This document shows positions 53,299 through 63,045 of a DNA stretch of 64,000 bases, piece after piece. Both the position numbers and the translations under genes were made by a program. The stretch comes from Nodosilinea nodulosa PCC 7104 (GTDB taxonomy: Bacteria; Cyanobacteriota; Cyanobacteriia; Phormidesmidales; Phormidesmidaceae). Within the stretch, counting starts at the first letter, position 1; each line of letters begins with the position of its first letter. The stretch is taken from contig NZ_JH976537.1 in NCBI RefSeq assembly GCF_000309385.1, forward strand, positions 2,250,966 to 2,314,965. Direction: 5' to 3'. A model generated the notes under the pieces. The model was not told where the DNA came from. It ran no database searches and saw only the letters and a list, made by a program, of their open reading frames with translations.

Positions 53299-56200
53299 TC
53301 AGGAATACAGCCACAGGCGCAGCAGCGTGAGCAGCTGATCGGTATCAATGGGCTTGGTGATGTAGTCGGAGGCGCCGGCTTCGATGCACTTTTCGCGATC
53401 GCCCTGCATGGCCTTCGCCGTCAGCGCGATAATCGGCAGCGATCGAAACTGCTCCTGCTGACGAATCAGGCGGGTGGTTTCGTAGCCGTCCAGCTCGGGC
53501 ATCATCACATCCATCAGCACCAGGCCGACATCGGGGTTGGCCTGGAGCATGGCGATGCCGGCGCGGCCGTTTTCTGCAAACACCACCTCCATGGCGTACT
53601 GCTCCAGCAGGCTGGTGAGGGCAAACACGTTGCGCACGTCGTCGTCGACAATTAGCACCTTTTTGCCCGCCAGGGCCGGATCGCTGTGCAGCAGTCGCTC
53701 CAGCATTTGCTGCTGCCCCGGCGGCAGGTTGGCCTGGACGCGGTGCAAAAACAGGGCCGTTTCGTCGAGCAGGCGCTCGGGCGATCGCACATCTTTGATG
53801 ATGATCGTTTCGGCCAGACGGCGCAGCTGGGTTTCTTCGGCCTCGGTCAGGTCTTTGCCGGTGTAGACCACGATGGGCAACCGCACCAGGGCCGGGTCCT
53901 GCTTGATCTGCTCGATCAGGTCGAACCCGTTCATGTCTGGCAGGCCCAGGTCGAGCACAATGCAGTCGCAGGGCTGCGATCGCAGGGCCGCCAGGGCCGC
54001 CGCCCCGGTGTGCACAGCGGTACTGGTCACCTCCGGGCCGCCGATTAGCTCAATAATGCTCTGGGCCTGCACCGGGTCGTCTTCGATCACCAGCAGGTAG
54101 CGCACCCGTCGCTCCACAAACCGTTTGATATCGGCCAGGGTTTGGGTCAAGATTTCGGGGGCAACGGGTTTTTGAATATGGGCGATCGCCCCCATCTGAA
54201 ACTCCTGCTGCTGCTGGTCATCCACGGTCAGAATATGGACCGGAATATGGCGCGTGGCCGGGTCGTGCTTGAGCTGCTCGAGCACGGCCAACCCATCCAT
54301 GTCGGGCAGATGCAGGTCAAGGGTAATGGCATTGGGCACAAACCGCTGGGCCATCGCCAGCCCGGTCTGCCCCCCCAGGGCGATCAGCACCTTAAACCCC
54401 TGCCCCCGCGCCATTTCCAGCAAGATGCGGGCAAAGTTGGGGTCATCTTCTATCACCAGCAGCACCTGGTCGGCCTGGCCCTCGGGCCGCAACCGGGCGC
54501 GATCGTCCTCAATGCCGTCGGGCAGGTCACTGATCAGGCGATCGGCATCATTTGGCGAATCGCCCACCGCCCGCTGAGACAGCAGCCCAGGGGCGGTACT
54601 GGGCGCGGTGATCTGCGGCGCGGACCCCAGGCTGGCCCCCTCGGTGACGGGAGCCGCGTAGTGCCGAGGAAGGTGAAGGGTAAAGGTGCTGCCGCGATCG
54701 GGCTGGCTCTGGAGTTCGAGGGTGCCGCCCAGCAGCTGAGCCAGCTGGAGGCTAATCGACAAGCCCAGGCCGGTGCCGCCGTACTTGCGGCTGGTGGTAC
54801 CATCAGCCTGCTGAAAGGCACCAAAAATGGTGCGCTGCTTGTCGGGCGCAATGCCAATGCCGGTATCGCTCACCGCAAAGGCCACCTGGCTTTCTCCTAC
54901 GGGCGAGATCCGCACCGTGACGCTGCCCCGCTCGGTAAACTTAATCGCGTTGGAGAGCAGATTTTTGAGAATTTGCTGGAGCCGCCTGGGATCGGTGGAG
55001 AGGCTGGAGGGCAGAGCGTCATCGAGTTCGATTTCAAAGCGCAGTCCTTTGCTGGCGGCCAGGGGTTCAAAGGTGCGGACCAGCTCCAGCTGAATGGTCG
55101 TAAAGGGCAGCGCCTCGACCGTCACCTGCATCGTGCCCGACTCGATCTTGGCCATGTCGAGAATGTCGTTGATCAAGTTGAGCAGATCGGCTCCGGCGGA
55201 GTGAATGGTGCGGCTGTACTCAACCTGCTTTTGGGTCAGGTTGCCGTCGCTGTTGGTGCTGAGCATCTGGGCCAAAATCAGCAGGCTGTTGAGCGGTGTA
55301 CGCAGCTCGTGGGACATGTTAGCCAAAAATTCTGACTTATAGCGCGACGACTGGGCCAGCTGAGCGGCCTGCTCTTCCAGGGCCTGGCGGGCCAGCTCAA
55401 TTTCCTGGTTTTTGCGCTCCACCTGCTGCTTTTGGGTTTCGAGCAGCTCGGCTTTTTCTTCGAGTTCTTCGTTGAGCTGCTGTAGTTCTTCGTTCGACTG
55501 CTGCAATTCTTCCTGCTGCTGTTGCAGGGTGTACTCCGATTCTTGCAGCGACTGGGTGCGCTCTTCTAGCAGCTGATTGCTCTGCAGCAGTTCTTCCTGC
55601 TGATGGCGCAGCTCTTCGGTGAGCACCTGGGACTGTTCTAGCAGACTCTGGGTTTGCAGGTAGGCCGCGATCGCGTTGAGCATCACCCCCGCCACCTTGC
55701 TGGCCTCGTCTAAAAAGGTCAGCTGCAGGTCGCTAAACCGCTGAAATGAGGCCAGCTCTAGCACTCCCTGGACCTGGTGCTCAAACAGAATTGGCAGCAC
55801 CACAATGTTGAGCGGCGGCGCTGTCCCCAGCCCGGAGCGAATGCGAATGTAGTCGGCGGGCACTTCGGTCAGCAAAATGCGCTGCTGCTCCAGGGCACAC
55901 TGCCCCACCAAGCCTTCCCCCAGGGCAAACTCGTTCGAGAGGTGTTTGCGCTCCTGGTAGGCGTAGCTGCTGAGCAGCTTCAGCCGGGGCGGTTCGCGAT
56001 TGGGCTCAAGCAGGTAAAACAGGCCCTGCTGAGCCTCTACCAGGGGAGCAACGTAGGTCAAAATCAGCTGGCCCAGGGCCTCCAGGCTGCGCTGGCCCTG
56101 CATCTGCTGGGATAAATCGGCCAGGTTAGACTTCAGCCAGCGCTGTTCTTCGTTCGCCTGAATGGTGGCCCGCAGGTTGGTGACCATCTGGTTAAAGGTG

Positions 56201-56940
56201 CGGGTCAAGATGCCGGCCTCATCCTGGGCATTGCTGTCGGGCAGGGCGATCGCCAGGTTGCCGTCGGCCAGCTTTTCGGCGGTCTCCGAGAGGTCGCGCA
56301 GGGGCCTGGAAATGTTTCGCGACAGCCACCAGCCCACCAGCGACAGCAGAATGAATGAGGCCGGAATCCCGTAGGCGATCGTGTTGAGGGTTTGCTGGGC
56401 AGACAGCTGCGCCTGGTCAGATCGCTCCTGAAGCAGAGCCTCTTCCTCCATCTTCATGGTCGCGATCCGATCGCGGAGCTGATCCATCAGCTGCTTGCCT
56501 TCGTTGGTCATCACAAAGGCCTGGGCCGCCGCAAACCCACCGGCATCGCGCCTTTGAATGCCCTCCGCAAGCTTGGCCAGGCGGGCCTGAATCAGCGGAT
56601 TGAGGGTGTCTAAGCGGCCATAGATCGCCGAGTCTTCGAGGGTTAGCTGCTCTAGCGACCTGTGCAGCGTCTCAACCTCTGCCACAGCCTGGGTGTAGGG
56701 CTCCAGGTACTCGGATCTGCCGGTGATGATGTAGCCCCGCTGCCCGGTTTCGGCGTCGGACAGGGCAGACTCCAGCTGGTTGAGATAGCCCAACACCTGG
56801 TAGGACGTACTTTCCCGCTGGGAGTTACGAATCAGACTGGTGGTAGTGCGGTAGGCAACGACACCGAGCAGGGTAAGAATACCAAGCCCCAGGGCGAACC
56901 CGGCCCCGATTCGCGCCCCAATTTTGAAGCGATTTGCCAT
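53299..56940 (-). CDS. CHASE3-HAMP-GAF hybrid histidine kinase with three receivers
   Basis: 1213 residues. TM1 (about 12-32), an extracytoplasmic CHASE3 domain (about 35-185, SDAETGQRGYIITGRSEYLEPY), TM2 (about 190-210), HAMP (210-262), GAF (about 280-420), then a Gln/Glu-rich coiled coil (425-535). HisKA has H544 (MSHELRTPLNSLL); HATPase (about 655-775) has NLLSNAIKF, VSDTGIGIA and GGTGLGLSISLQLAQLLGG. Three REC domains follow, with Asp in ITLDLHLPDMDG, IVLDLGLPDMNG and VLMDVMMPELDG. Upstream of cheR, cheB and a second kinase, it is probably the membrane sensor of that pathway. Confidence 0.93.
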   Translation of the reverse strand: MANRFKIGARIGAGFALGLGILTLLGVVAYRTTTSLIRNSQRESTSYQVLGYLNQLESALSDAETGQRGYIITGRSEYLEPYTQAVAEVETLHRSLEQLTLEDSAIYGRLDTLNPLIQARLAKLAEGIQRRDAGGFAAAQAFVMTNEGKQLMDQLRDRIATMKMEEEALLQERSDQAQLSAQQTLNTIAYGIPASFILLSLVGWWLSRNISRPLRDLSETAEKLADGNLAIALPDSNAQDEAGILTRTFNQMVTNLRATIQANEEQRWLKSNLADLSQQMQGQRSLEALGQLILTYVAPLVEAQQGLFYLLEPNREPPRLKLLSSYAYQERKHLSNEFALGEGLVGQCALEQQRILLTEVPADYIRIRSGLGTAPPLNIVVLPILFEHQVQGVLELASFQRFSDLQLTFLDEASKVAGVMLNAIAAYLQTQSLLEQSQVLTEELRHQQEELLQSNQLLEERTQSLQESEYTLQQQQEELQQSNEELQQLNEELEEKAELLETQKQQVERKNQEIELARQALEEQAAQLAQSSRYKSEFLANMSHELRTPLNSLLILAQMLSTNSDGNLTQKQVEYSRTIHSAGADLLNLINDILDMAKIESGTMQVTVEALPFTTIQLELVRTFEPLAASKGLRFEIELDDALPSSLSTDPRRLQQILKNLLSNAIKFTERGSVTVRISPVGESQVAFAVSDTGIGIAPDKQRTIFGAFQQADGTTSRKYGGTGLGLSISLQLAQLLGGTLELQSQPDRGSTFTLHLPRHYAAPVTEGASLGSAPQITAPSTAPGLLSQRAVGDSPNDADRLISDLPDGIEDDRARLRPEGQADQVLLVIEDDPNFARILLEMARGQGFKVLIALGGQTGLAMAQRFVPNAITLDLHLPDMDGLAVLEQLKHDPATRHIPVHILTVDDQQQQEFQMGAIAHIQKPVAPEILTQTLADIKRFVERRVRYLLVIEDDPVQAQSIIELIGGPEVTSTAVHTGAAALAALRSQPCDCIVLDLGLPDMNGFDLIEQIKQDPALVRLPIVVYTGKDLTEAEETQLRRLAETIIIKDVRSPERLLDETALFLHRVQANLPPGQQQMLERLLHSDPALAGKKVLIVDDDVRNVFALTSLLEQYAMEVVFAENGRAGIAMLQANPDVGLVLMDVMMPELDGYETTRLIRQQEQFRSLPIIALTAKAMQGDREKCIEAGASDYITKPIDTDQLLTLLRLWLYS

Positions 56941-57082
56941 GAAGTTTGATTACCGCTCTGAGCTATCACCCTATGGTAATGCCCGGGGGGCCTATGGCAT
57001 TTGAGAAACTGTCTCACGACTGGATGCGGCCATACAGCGCTGGTCTAAGGTTGGCGTAGTCACTCGTATTTGGAGTCAAACC

Positions 57083-57364
57083 ATGGGTTCTATCCAGCCT
57101 CCCTCTAGCCACAGCCAGGCCTGGATCGTACAAACCTGGGCCGCCTTTGTGCTGTCGGTCGGCAGCTTATCGCTGGGCATTTTTTGCCTGCCCGTCGATG
57201 CCTGGGTGAAGGGCTACATGGGCATGGGCACGATGTTTGCCCTGGGGTCTACCGCCAGCCTCTCTAAAACGGTGCGCGATATGCACGAGGCCAAGCAGGT
57301 CACCGCCCGCATTGATGAGGCCAAAGTCGAGAAGCTTTTAGCCGAACATCACCCGCTGCGGTAG
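57083..57364 (+). CDS. YiaAB-type two-helix membrane protein
   Basis: 93 residues. Two membrane helices at about 13-36 (AWIVQTWAAFVLSVGSLSLGIF) and 45-62 (GYMGMGTMFALGSTASL) are followed by a charged helix (SKTVRDMHEAKQVTARIDEAKVEKLLAEH). The pair of helices with the W-x-x-F and GY(M)GMGxMFxLGSxxxLxKTxRDxHE pattern is typical of the YiaA/YiaB domain. Function is unknown. Confidence 0.82.
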   Translation: MGSIQPPSSHSQAWIVQTWAAFVLSVGSLSLGIFCLPVDAWVKGYMGMGTMFALGSTASLSKTVRDMHEAKQVTARIDEAKVEKLLAEHHPLR

Positions 57365-57454
57365 CGCGATCGCAGCCATTGTCGCCCTGGTTTCCGCCAC
57401 CCCTTGCGTCAACATGCTCCTCAGAGCAGTTGCGCTCCATCGTCAGTCCCGCTG

Positions 57455-58156
57455 TTAATTGTCGCAGGCGGCAAAGTAAAACCCCAGCAAAACTTCCCTG
57501 GCGTACCATCGTTTAAAGGATACCGATCGCAAAAAGGCAACGTAGGACAGCACTAAAGACATCACAAACAGCGCTATTTGCTCAAAAGAAATCATTCCAA
57601 CCCGGAGCATATTAATCGGCAAAACCCCAGCTAGTATAAGCAGTCCAAACGATATGCTTCTATACATGATATGGGTTGCTTGATATAAGTCTGCCGTAAC
57701 AATTGATGGCCGATTGTGCTCTTTCAGGTACGAACAAACCCTGGAATAGAGGTGGTTCATGGTTTTTGGTGTGCCGATTTTATCGCGCAGCAGCAGCACT
57801 AGCCTATCTTCAAAATCCAGGGTCTTGGGATCAACATCTTTGGCCAGGCCATTGAGCCATTCTTCTCGATCTAAGAGGACGCCAGCTTGAAAATAATGAT
57901 AGTCACGATTAAACAGGTGGCACAGCGCCAGAAAAAACTTCCAGGTTCCTCCCTGCACCAGACCGCCCAAGAGGTAGCTGACAAAGGCAAGGGCAATCAC
58001 CACCTGAATTGAGAAACTGGTTTGAACGGCAACAATCAAGTCCTGCAAGCTGATCGCTGGGTTGTAGAGCAAGGCTATTGCCAGTATGAGGGGCACACCG
58101 CCGATAATGGCGGCAAAAAACTCATAGGGGCCAAGCGCAAATTTGAATAGATCCAT
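57455..58156 (-). CDS. Four-helix membrane protein of unknown function
   Basis: 233 residues. Hydrophobic segments lie at about 10-32, 45-70 (IQVVIALAFVSYLLGGLVQGG), 170-187 and 192-210. A central cytoplasmic or periplasmic segment of about 95 residues (DREEWLNGLAKDVDPKTLDFEDRLVLLLRDKIGTPKTMNHLYSRVCSYL) lies between the helix pairs. No family is recognised. Codon choice is noticeably more AT-rich than in the neighbours, which suggests recent acquisition. It converges on the YiaAB gene. Confidence 0.65.
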   Translation of the reverse strand: MDLFKFALGPYEFFAAIIGGVPLILAIALLYNPAISLQDLIVAVQTSFSIQVVIALAFVSYLLGGLVQGGTWKFFLALCHLFNRDYHYFQAGVLLDREEWLNGLAKDVDPKTLDFEDRLVLLLRDKIGTPKTMNHLYSRVCSYLKEHNRPSIVTADLYQATHIMYRSISFGLLILAGVLPINMLRVGMISFEQIALFVMSLVLSYVAFLRSVSFKRWYAREVLLGFYFAACDN

Positions 58157-58334
58157 AACCTCAGGGTGGCCAGTTTAACGGCAGACAGGTTTAGAAAAAT
58201 CTCCCAAAGGCTGCCAACACATTGGCTTTGAGCGCAGGGCCAATCCCTTTGATCGGGCATTTGCCGTGCTTCAGCCCATTATGGTAGCCCAACAGCAGGG
58301 ATCGCACTCCCTGCATCGCTCACCCATCATGCCA

Positions 58335-58964
58335 CTAGACCTGCGGCGGCTTGGGAAAACCGTTGGGAATCTCGAAGCGATCGCCCGTGCGGCAGTACTC
58401 GTAGCCCGCCATGCGCCCAATCGCCCCCACTTTATCGACGTCAATGCGGTTGTTCGCTTGCAGCACGTCGTCGCGCACAAACAGGTGCACCACCTGGCCA
58501 ATCACAACGTGAAACTCGCCCACCGGCACAATTTGCAGCGTGCGACACTCAAAGGCAACCGGCGACTCGGCTACGCGCGGCGGCTGAATCACCCGGCTGG
58601 GGGCGGGCGATAGGTTTACATAGTCAAACTCCGACTCGCCGTAGGCCAGCGGTTCGGCACATTCTGCCACCTGGTGGGCGTAGGACTCAATCGCCAGGTT
58701 GATCACGTATTCCCCAAGCCCCCCTTCGCTGGGCGGGCGCACATTGCGCAGGGTGTCTTTTTCGCTGCCGTCGGGCTTGAGGCTGATGCTGAACATCAGC
58801 GATACGGGCTTGTGGCCCACGGCGTTGAAGTAGGAAAAGGGGGCCAAATTGGCGACGCCCTGGGGCGACAGGCTGGAGACAAAGGCGATCGGCCGGGGCA
58901 CGATGCTGCCAATCATCAGCTTGTAGCGGGTGGAGGGGTCTAACAGCTCGGGGTCAATTTCCAT
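58335..58964 (-). CDS. Flavin reductase-like FMN-binding protein
   Basis: 209 residues, soluble. It belongs to the flavin reductase-like split-barrel family: RYKLMIGSIVPRPIAFVSSLSPQGVANLAPFSYFNAVGHKPVSLMFSIS, KDTLRNVRPPSEGGLGEYVINLA and a C-terminal VDKVGAIGRMAGYEYCRTGD. These proteins bind FMN and usually reduce flavins or act as small oxidoreductases; the substrate is unknown. It lies 78 bp downstream of the multi-PAS kinase gene on the same strand. Confidence 0.88.
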   Translation of the reverse strand: MEIDPELLDPSTRYKLMIGSIVPRPIAFVSSLSPQGVANLAPFSYFNAVGHKPVSLMFSISLKPDGSEKDTLRNVRPPSEGGLGEYVINLAIESYAHQVAECAEPLAYGESEFDYVNLSPAPSRVIQPPRVAESPVAFECRTLQIVPVGEFHVVIGQVVHLFVRDDVLQANNRIDVDKVGAIGRMAGYEYCRTGDRFEIPNGFPKPPQV

Positions 58965-59042
58965 GGGGGGTTGGGGGTGGGGTGGGCAATGCCACGAATT
59001 CTGCCATGAGTTGCCCTGTCAACGGCCTGATTTAGCCAAATT

Positions 59043-62000
59043 TTAGCTTTGGCGGGTGAGCGCCACCACCGCCTGCACCAGTCGCTCTGGCTCCAGCGGC
59101 TTGGTGACATGCTGCTGAAAACCACTGGCGATCGCCTGCTGGCGATCCTCCTCGCGGGCGTAGGCGGTGAGCGCGACGGCGGGCGTTTGGCCCCCTTGAG
59201 CAGGCGGCAAGGCCCGAATCTGGCGCAGCAGGCTGTAGCCATCGACGCTGGGCATGCCGATGTCGCTGACCAGTACATCAGGCTGAAAGGAGGCCAGATT
59301 TTCCAGCACCGCCGCCGCCGAGGTTACGGCCAGCACCTCGGCCCCGTACTGGGTCAAGATCATGTTCAACAGCTCACGGCTGTCGGGGTCATCATCCACG
59401 GCCAGCACGCGAATGCCAGTGAGATCAAGCGCCGGGGCTGGCACCTCATCGCTGGATGTCGTAGCCGGTGCGCTAGTGAGCAGGGGCAGCCGCACCGTAA
59501 ATGTGGCCCCCAGCTGTTCCCCAGGGCTTTCTGCTGTGACTGTACCCGCGTGGGCTTCTACCAACTCGCGCACAATGGCCAGGCCCAGACCCAGGCCTCC
59601 ATAGTTGCGCGTGGTCGATCCGTCCTCCTGGCGGAAGGATTCAAAAATGTAGGGCAAAAAGTCGGGGTTGATGCCCTTGCCCCGATCGCTCACCGTAATT
59701 TCGGCTGAGCCGTCAACCTGGGCCAGCCGAATCTCTACGTCTGCCTGGGCGGGCGAAAATTTAATCGCGTTGGTCAGCAGGTTCCACACCACCTGCTGGA
59801 GCCGGGCCGCATCCCCAGAGACCTGACCGACATTGGGCAGTACCGCATTCAGCGCGATCAACTTGGCCAAGGCAGCGGCTCTCACCGTGTCGACCGCCGC
59901 CTCCACCACGGTCGCCAGATTGACCGCCGTCATCGTCAGGCTGAGCTTGCCGCGCAAAATTTTGGCGACATCGAGGAGATCGTCGATCAGCTGAGCCTGG
60001 AGTTTGGCATTGCGCTCGATGGTGGCCAGGGCGGCGGCAGTTTTGGCCGCATCCATCGGACGCATCTGCAGGAGCTTGGCCCAGCCCAAAATCGGGTTGA
60101 GGGGCGAGCGCAGCTCGTGGGACAGGACGGCCAGAAATTCATCTTTAATGCGGTTGGCGCGCTCGGCGGCTTGGCGAGCAGCTTGCTCCTGCTGGAGCAG
60201 GCGATCGCGATCGTGCTCCAGCTGCTTTTGAGCTTCAATATCCGTGGCGGTGCCAAACCATTTGACAATGTGCCCCTGCCCGTCGCGCTGGGGAATGGCC
60301 TGGTGCAGATGCCACAGGTAGGCTCCATCGGCCCGTCGCATGCGCCCTTCGGCTTGATAATTGGTACCGAGACTGACCGCCTCGCCCCACCGTTGCACCA
60401 TCTCGGCCAGGTCGTCGGGGTGCACAATCTGCTCCCACCCAGCGGCGCGGGCCCGGTCGAGCGTCAGCCCGGTAAAGGCCACCCAGCGTTCGCTGACATC
60501 CAGCAGCGTACCGTCGCTAATGGCCGTCCACACCAGCTGCGGAATGGATTCGATCAGGTACCGATAGCGCTCTTCACTCTGGCGCAGCGCGTTCTCGGCC
60601 AGCTGGCGATCGGTAATGTCGGTATTGGTGCCAAACCAGCGAGACACGTTGCCCTGCCCATCGCGCACCGGAATGGCGCGGGAGAGAAACCAGCGATATT
60701 CTCCGTCCCGGCCTCTGAGCGGAAAGGTATCCTCCCAGACTTCGCCGGTTTGAAAACACCGGTTAATTTTCTCCACCACGCGATCGACGTGGTCGGGGTG
60801 ATGGACCGCTCGCCAGCCATCGCCCTGCATGGCGTCCAGGGTTGTGCCCGTGTAGTCAAACCAGCGCTGGTTGTACCAAAAAATCCAGCCCGTCTCGTTG
60901 GCCATCCAGGCCAGGGGGGCAATGTTGTCGGCCAGGGTGCGAAACCGGGCTTCGCTTTCCTGCAGCCTGCGCTCAGCCTGTTTGCGTTCGCTAATCTCTT
61001 TAAACAAAATGGCAACGGTGCGGCCGGCGGGGGGACCAATCCGAAAGGCGGAGACCTCAAACCACCGTCTCATGACATCAGAGCCGTTTTCAAACCGGGC
61101 TGGCTCCCCGGTGAGGGCGACGCGGCCATAAATTTCAAACCAGTGGGGCTCTAAATCGGGAAGCAGCTGGCGAGCGGTTTGGCCGACCGCGTTCACCAGC
61201 CCCGTCTGCTGCTCAAAGACAGAGTTAACCTCTACAAAGCGGTAGTCGGTGGGAGTATCGTGCTCGTCAAACAGCATTTCCACCACGCAAAAGCCTTCAT
61301 GCATCGACTCAAAGAGCGTGCGATAGCGCTCCTCAGACAGGCGAAGGGCGGCTTCTACGGCTTTGCGCTCTGAAATATCGCGATCCACCCCCGCCATCAT
61401 CAGCGGGGTGCCCGTGGCGTCATAAAACACTTTGCCGACGCCCAGCGCCCAGCGCACCGTGCCATCGGGTTTGATAAAGCGAAACTCAATGTTGTAGTCG
61501 TCTCGCTCGTAGACGGCGCGATCGATCGCCTGCTCAACCCGAGGCAAATCGTCGGGGTGAATCATCGCCTTGACGGTCTCAAATCGACCATCAAAGCCCC
61601 CGGTCGCCATGCCAAACAGGTGTTCCAGGTTGGCCGACCAGTGCACCTCTCCCGTCTGAATGTTCCAGTCCCAGCTGCCCATGTTGGCCGCTTTCATGGC
61701 CAGATTCAGCCGGTTCTGCTGCTGCTGTAGCGCAATTTCAGTCTGCTTTTGGCAGTCGATATCGGTCATCGTGCCAATCCAGCCTGTGATCTGGCCCTGG
61801 CTGGTTTTGGTGGGTACGGCGCGATCGATGAACCAGCGATACTCGCCCCCTCGGCTAAGGATCCGGTGCTCAATTTCAAACGATTCACCGTTGGCGATCG
61901 CCTGGCTCCAGCGATCGAAGATGGGCTGCCGCTCGTCAGGATGCAGGGCCTGTACACAAGTCTGGCCAGAGGACTCAGCTTCCTCTAGCCCGGTGTAGTC

Positions 62001-62486
62001 GTACCACTCTCGATTCCAGTAGTTGACCGTCCCTGCCGCATCCGCCGTCCAGACAATTTGAGGCATCGCCTCGGCCAGATCGCGGCGCTGCTGCTGGCTG
62101 GCTTGCAGGGCCGCCAGGGCGCGCTGCAGGTCTAGCTCGGTCTGCCGACGCTCGGTGACATCGCGCCAGGAGGCCACAAAACCATCGTTTAGCCGGGTAG
62201 CCCGAATATCAAAGGCCCGCACCAGGCGGCGATCGCCATAGGTGTCGTCATAGATCAGCGAGTCTTTGATCAACGGCTCCCCCGTCTCGACGAGCCGACA
62301 GTAGTCGTCAAATAGCCCGGTCTCCCGATGGGCGGGCAGCACTTCACACAGCCCCCGCCCAATTTGCGCCTCCCTCGGCATTTGGTTGCTGTCGCACGCC
62401 GCCCCGTTCAAATAATCAATGCGAAAGTCAACGATCTGACCCGCCTCATCGCGCAGGGCTGAAAAAAGGCCGAAGCAGTCGAGCAT
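59043..62486 (-). CDS. Multi-PAS hybrid histidine kinase, main part (5' end lost by frameshift)
   Basis: 1147 residues from the first in-frame ATG, but the coding frame clearly continues upstream to about 62535. Six or so PAS/PAC units fill residues 1-760 (repeated W-x-x-x-T/D, WNREWYDYTG, WYNQRWFDYTG, WVAFTGLTLD cores with PAC ends EYRWFxxRAxP). HisKA has H790 (LSHELRSPLNPILGW); HATPase has NLLTNAIKF, VSDRGKGIN and GGLGLGLAIVRELVEAHAG. The C-terminal REC has SDIGMPSVDG. The intact protein would be about 1290 residues with a receiver-like N-terminus; see the fragment at 62408-62926. Confidence 0.88.
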   Translation of the reverse strand: MLDCFGLFSALRDEAGQIVDFRIDYLNGAACDSNQMPREAQIGRGLCEVLPAHRETGLFDDYCRLVETGEPLIKDSLIYDDTYGDRRLVRAFDIRATRLNDGFVASWRDVTERRQTELDLQRALAALQASQQQRRDLAEAMPQIVWTADAAGTVNYWNREWYDYTGLEEAESSGQTCVQALHPDERQPIFDRWSQAIANGESFEIEHRILSRGGEYRWFIDRAVPTKTSQGQITGWIGTMTDIDCQKQTEIALQQQQNRLNLAMKAANMGSWDWNIQTGEVHWSANLEHLFGMATGGFDGRFETVKAMIHPDDLPRVEQAIDRAVYERDDYNIEFRFIKPDGTVRWALGVGKVFYDATGTPLMMAGVDRDISERKAVEAALRLSEERYRTLFESMHEGFCVVEMLFDEHDTPTDYRFVEVNSVFEQQTGLVNAVGQTARQLLPDLEPHWFEIYGRVALTGEPARFENGSDVMRRWFEVSAFRIGPPAGRTVAILFKEISERKQAERRLQESEARFRTLADNIAPLAWMANETGWIFWYNQRWFDYTGTTLDAMQGDGWRAVHHPDHVDRVVEKINRCFQTGEVWEDTFPLRGRDGEYRWFLSRAIPVRDGQGNVSRWFGTNTDITDRQLAENALRQSEERYRYLIESIPQLVWTAISDGTLLDVSERWVAFTGLTLDRARAAGWEQIVHPDDLAEMVQRWGEAVSLGTNYQAEGRMRRADGAYLWHLHQAIPQRDGQGHIVKWFGTATDIEAQKQLEHDRDRLLQQEQAARQAAERANRIKDEFLAVLSHELRSPLNPILGWAKLLQMRPMDAAKTAAALATIERNAKLQAQLIDDLLDVAKILRGKLSLTMTAVNLATVVEAAVDTVRAAALAKLIALNAVLPNVGQVSGDAARLQQVVWNLLTNAIKFSPAQADVEIRLAQVDGSAEITVSDRGKGINPDFLPYIFESFRQEDGSTTRNYGGLGLGLAIVRELVEAHAGTVTAESPGEQLGATFTVRLPLLTSAPATTSSDEVPAPALDLTGIRVLAVDDDPDSRELLNMILTQYGAEVLAVTSAAAVLENLASFQPDVLVSDIGMPSVDGYSLLRQIRALPPAQGGQTPAVALTAYAREEDRQQAIASGFQQHVTKPLEPERLVQAVVALTRQS

Positions 62487-62926
62487 ATTCTCGACGGAGG
62501 TTTGAAACTGCGCCTGACTGTAACGCAGGGCTGCCGCAGCTCGGCATTTTCGATGGCGCTTCGCATCGCCAGACGCAGGTCGTCGGGCGTGGTCTGATCC
62601 TGGACCAAATAGTCGGCAGCCCCCTGTTTAATGGCCTGAACAGCGGTCCTGGTGTTGCCGCCGCCAACAATGACGATGGGCGGGCAGCGATCGCCCATCT
62701 GCTGTTTTAACTGCTGCAGCAGCGCCATACTGTTCTCCTGAGGCCGACTCAGCCCCAAAAGAATGCCGTCGACTAACGGTGTTTGAGACAACAACGACGC
62801 AGCGCCGCTGTACTGCTCTAGCAAAATGCTGTAAGCCACGCTCCCATCCTGCTGCAACTGCTGCCTGTAGGGGTTAGCCTGCTCCTGCGTGTCAGCAATT
62901 ACCAGAACTGTCCGGGGAGTTGACAT
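62408..62926 (-). pseudogene. Receiver-like N-terminus of the multi-PAS kinase, separated by a 1-nt frameshift
   Basis: Residues 1-131 are a receiver-like domain (VLVIADTQEQ, IVIVGGGNTRTAVQAIKQGAADYLVQD) in which the phosphoacceptor Asp is replaced (ILLGLSRPQ) and the Lys position is Gln. It ends SAIENAELRQ. After that the frame goes out of register. Adding one base near 62530-62535 gives ELRQALRYSQAQFQTSVENM, which reads straight into the MLDCFGLFS start of the main part. This is therefore one gene broken by a single-base deletion (mutation or assembly error). Confidence 0.8.
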
Positions 62927-63045
62927 AGGCAGACTCTAAGTTGCAAGGGACAAAAAGCTGCTACAGCCCAAAGGCGCAGGAGTCGGTAATCACAGTATCA
63001 CAGTAGGTATAATTTTATCAGCTAAATAGCCCCGTCCAGGCATAA

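Noticed and set aside
54142-55335. Open frame of about 400 codons on the plus strand, opposite the CHASE3 kinase gene
   Set aside because: It is fully contained in a well-supported kinase gene and has no family-like motif.
60117-61154. Open frame of about 345 codons opposite the multi-PAS kinase gene
   Set aside because: It mirrors repeated PAS coding sequence and lacks a ribosome site and known motifs.
62500-62560. Programmed ribosomal frameshift in the multi-PAS kinase gene
   Set aside because: No slippery heptamer or downstream stimulator was seen; a missing base explains the pattern more simply.
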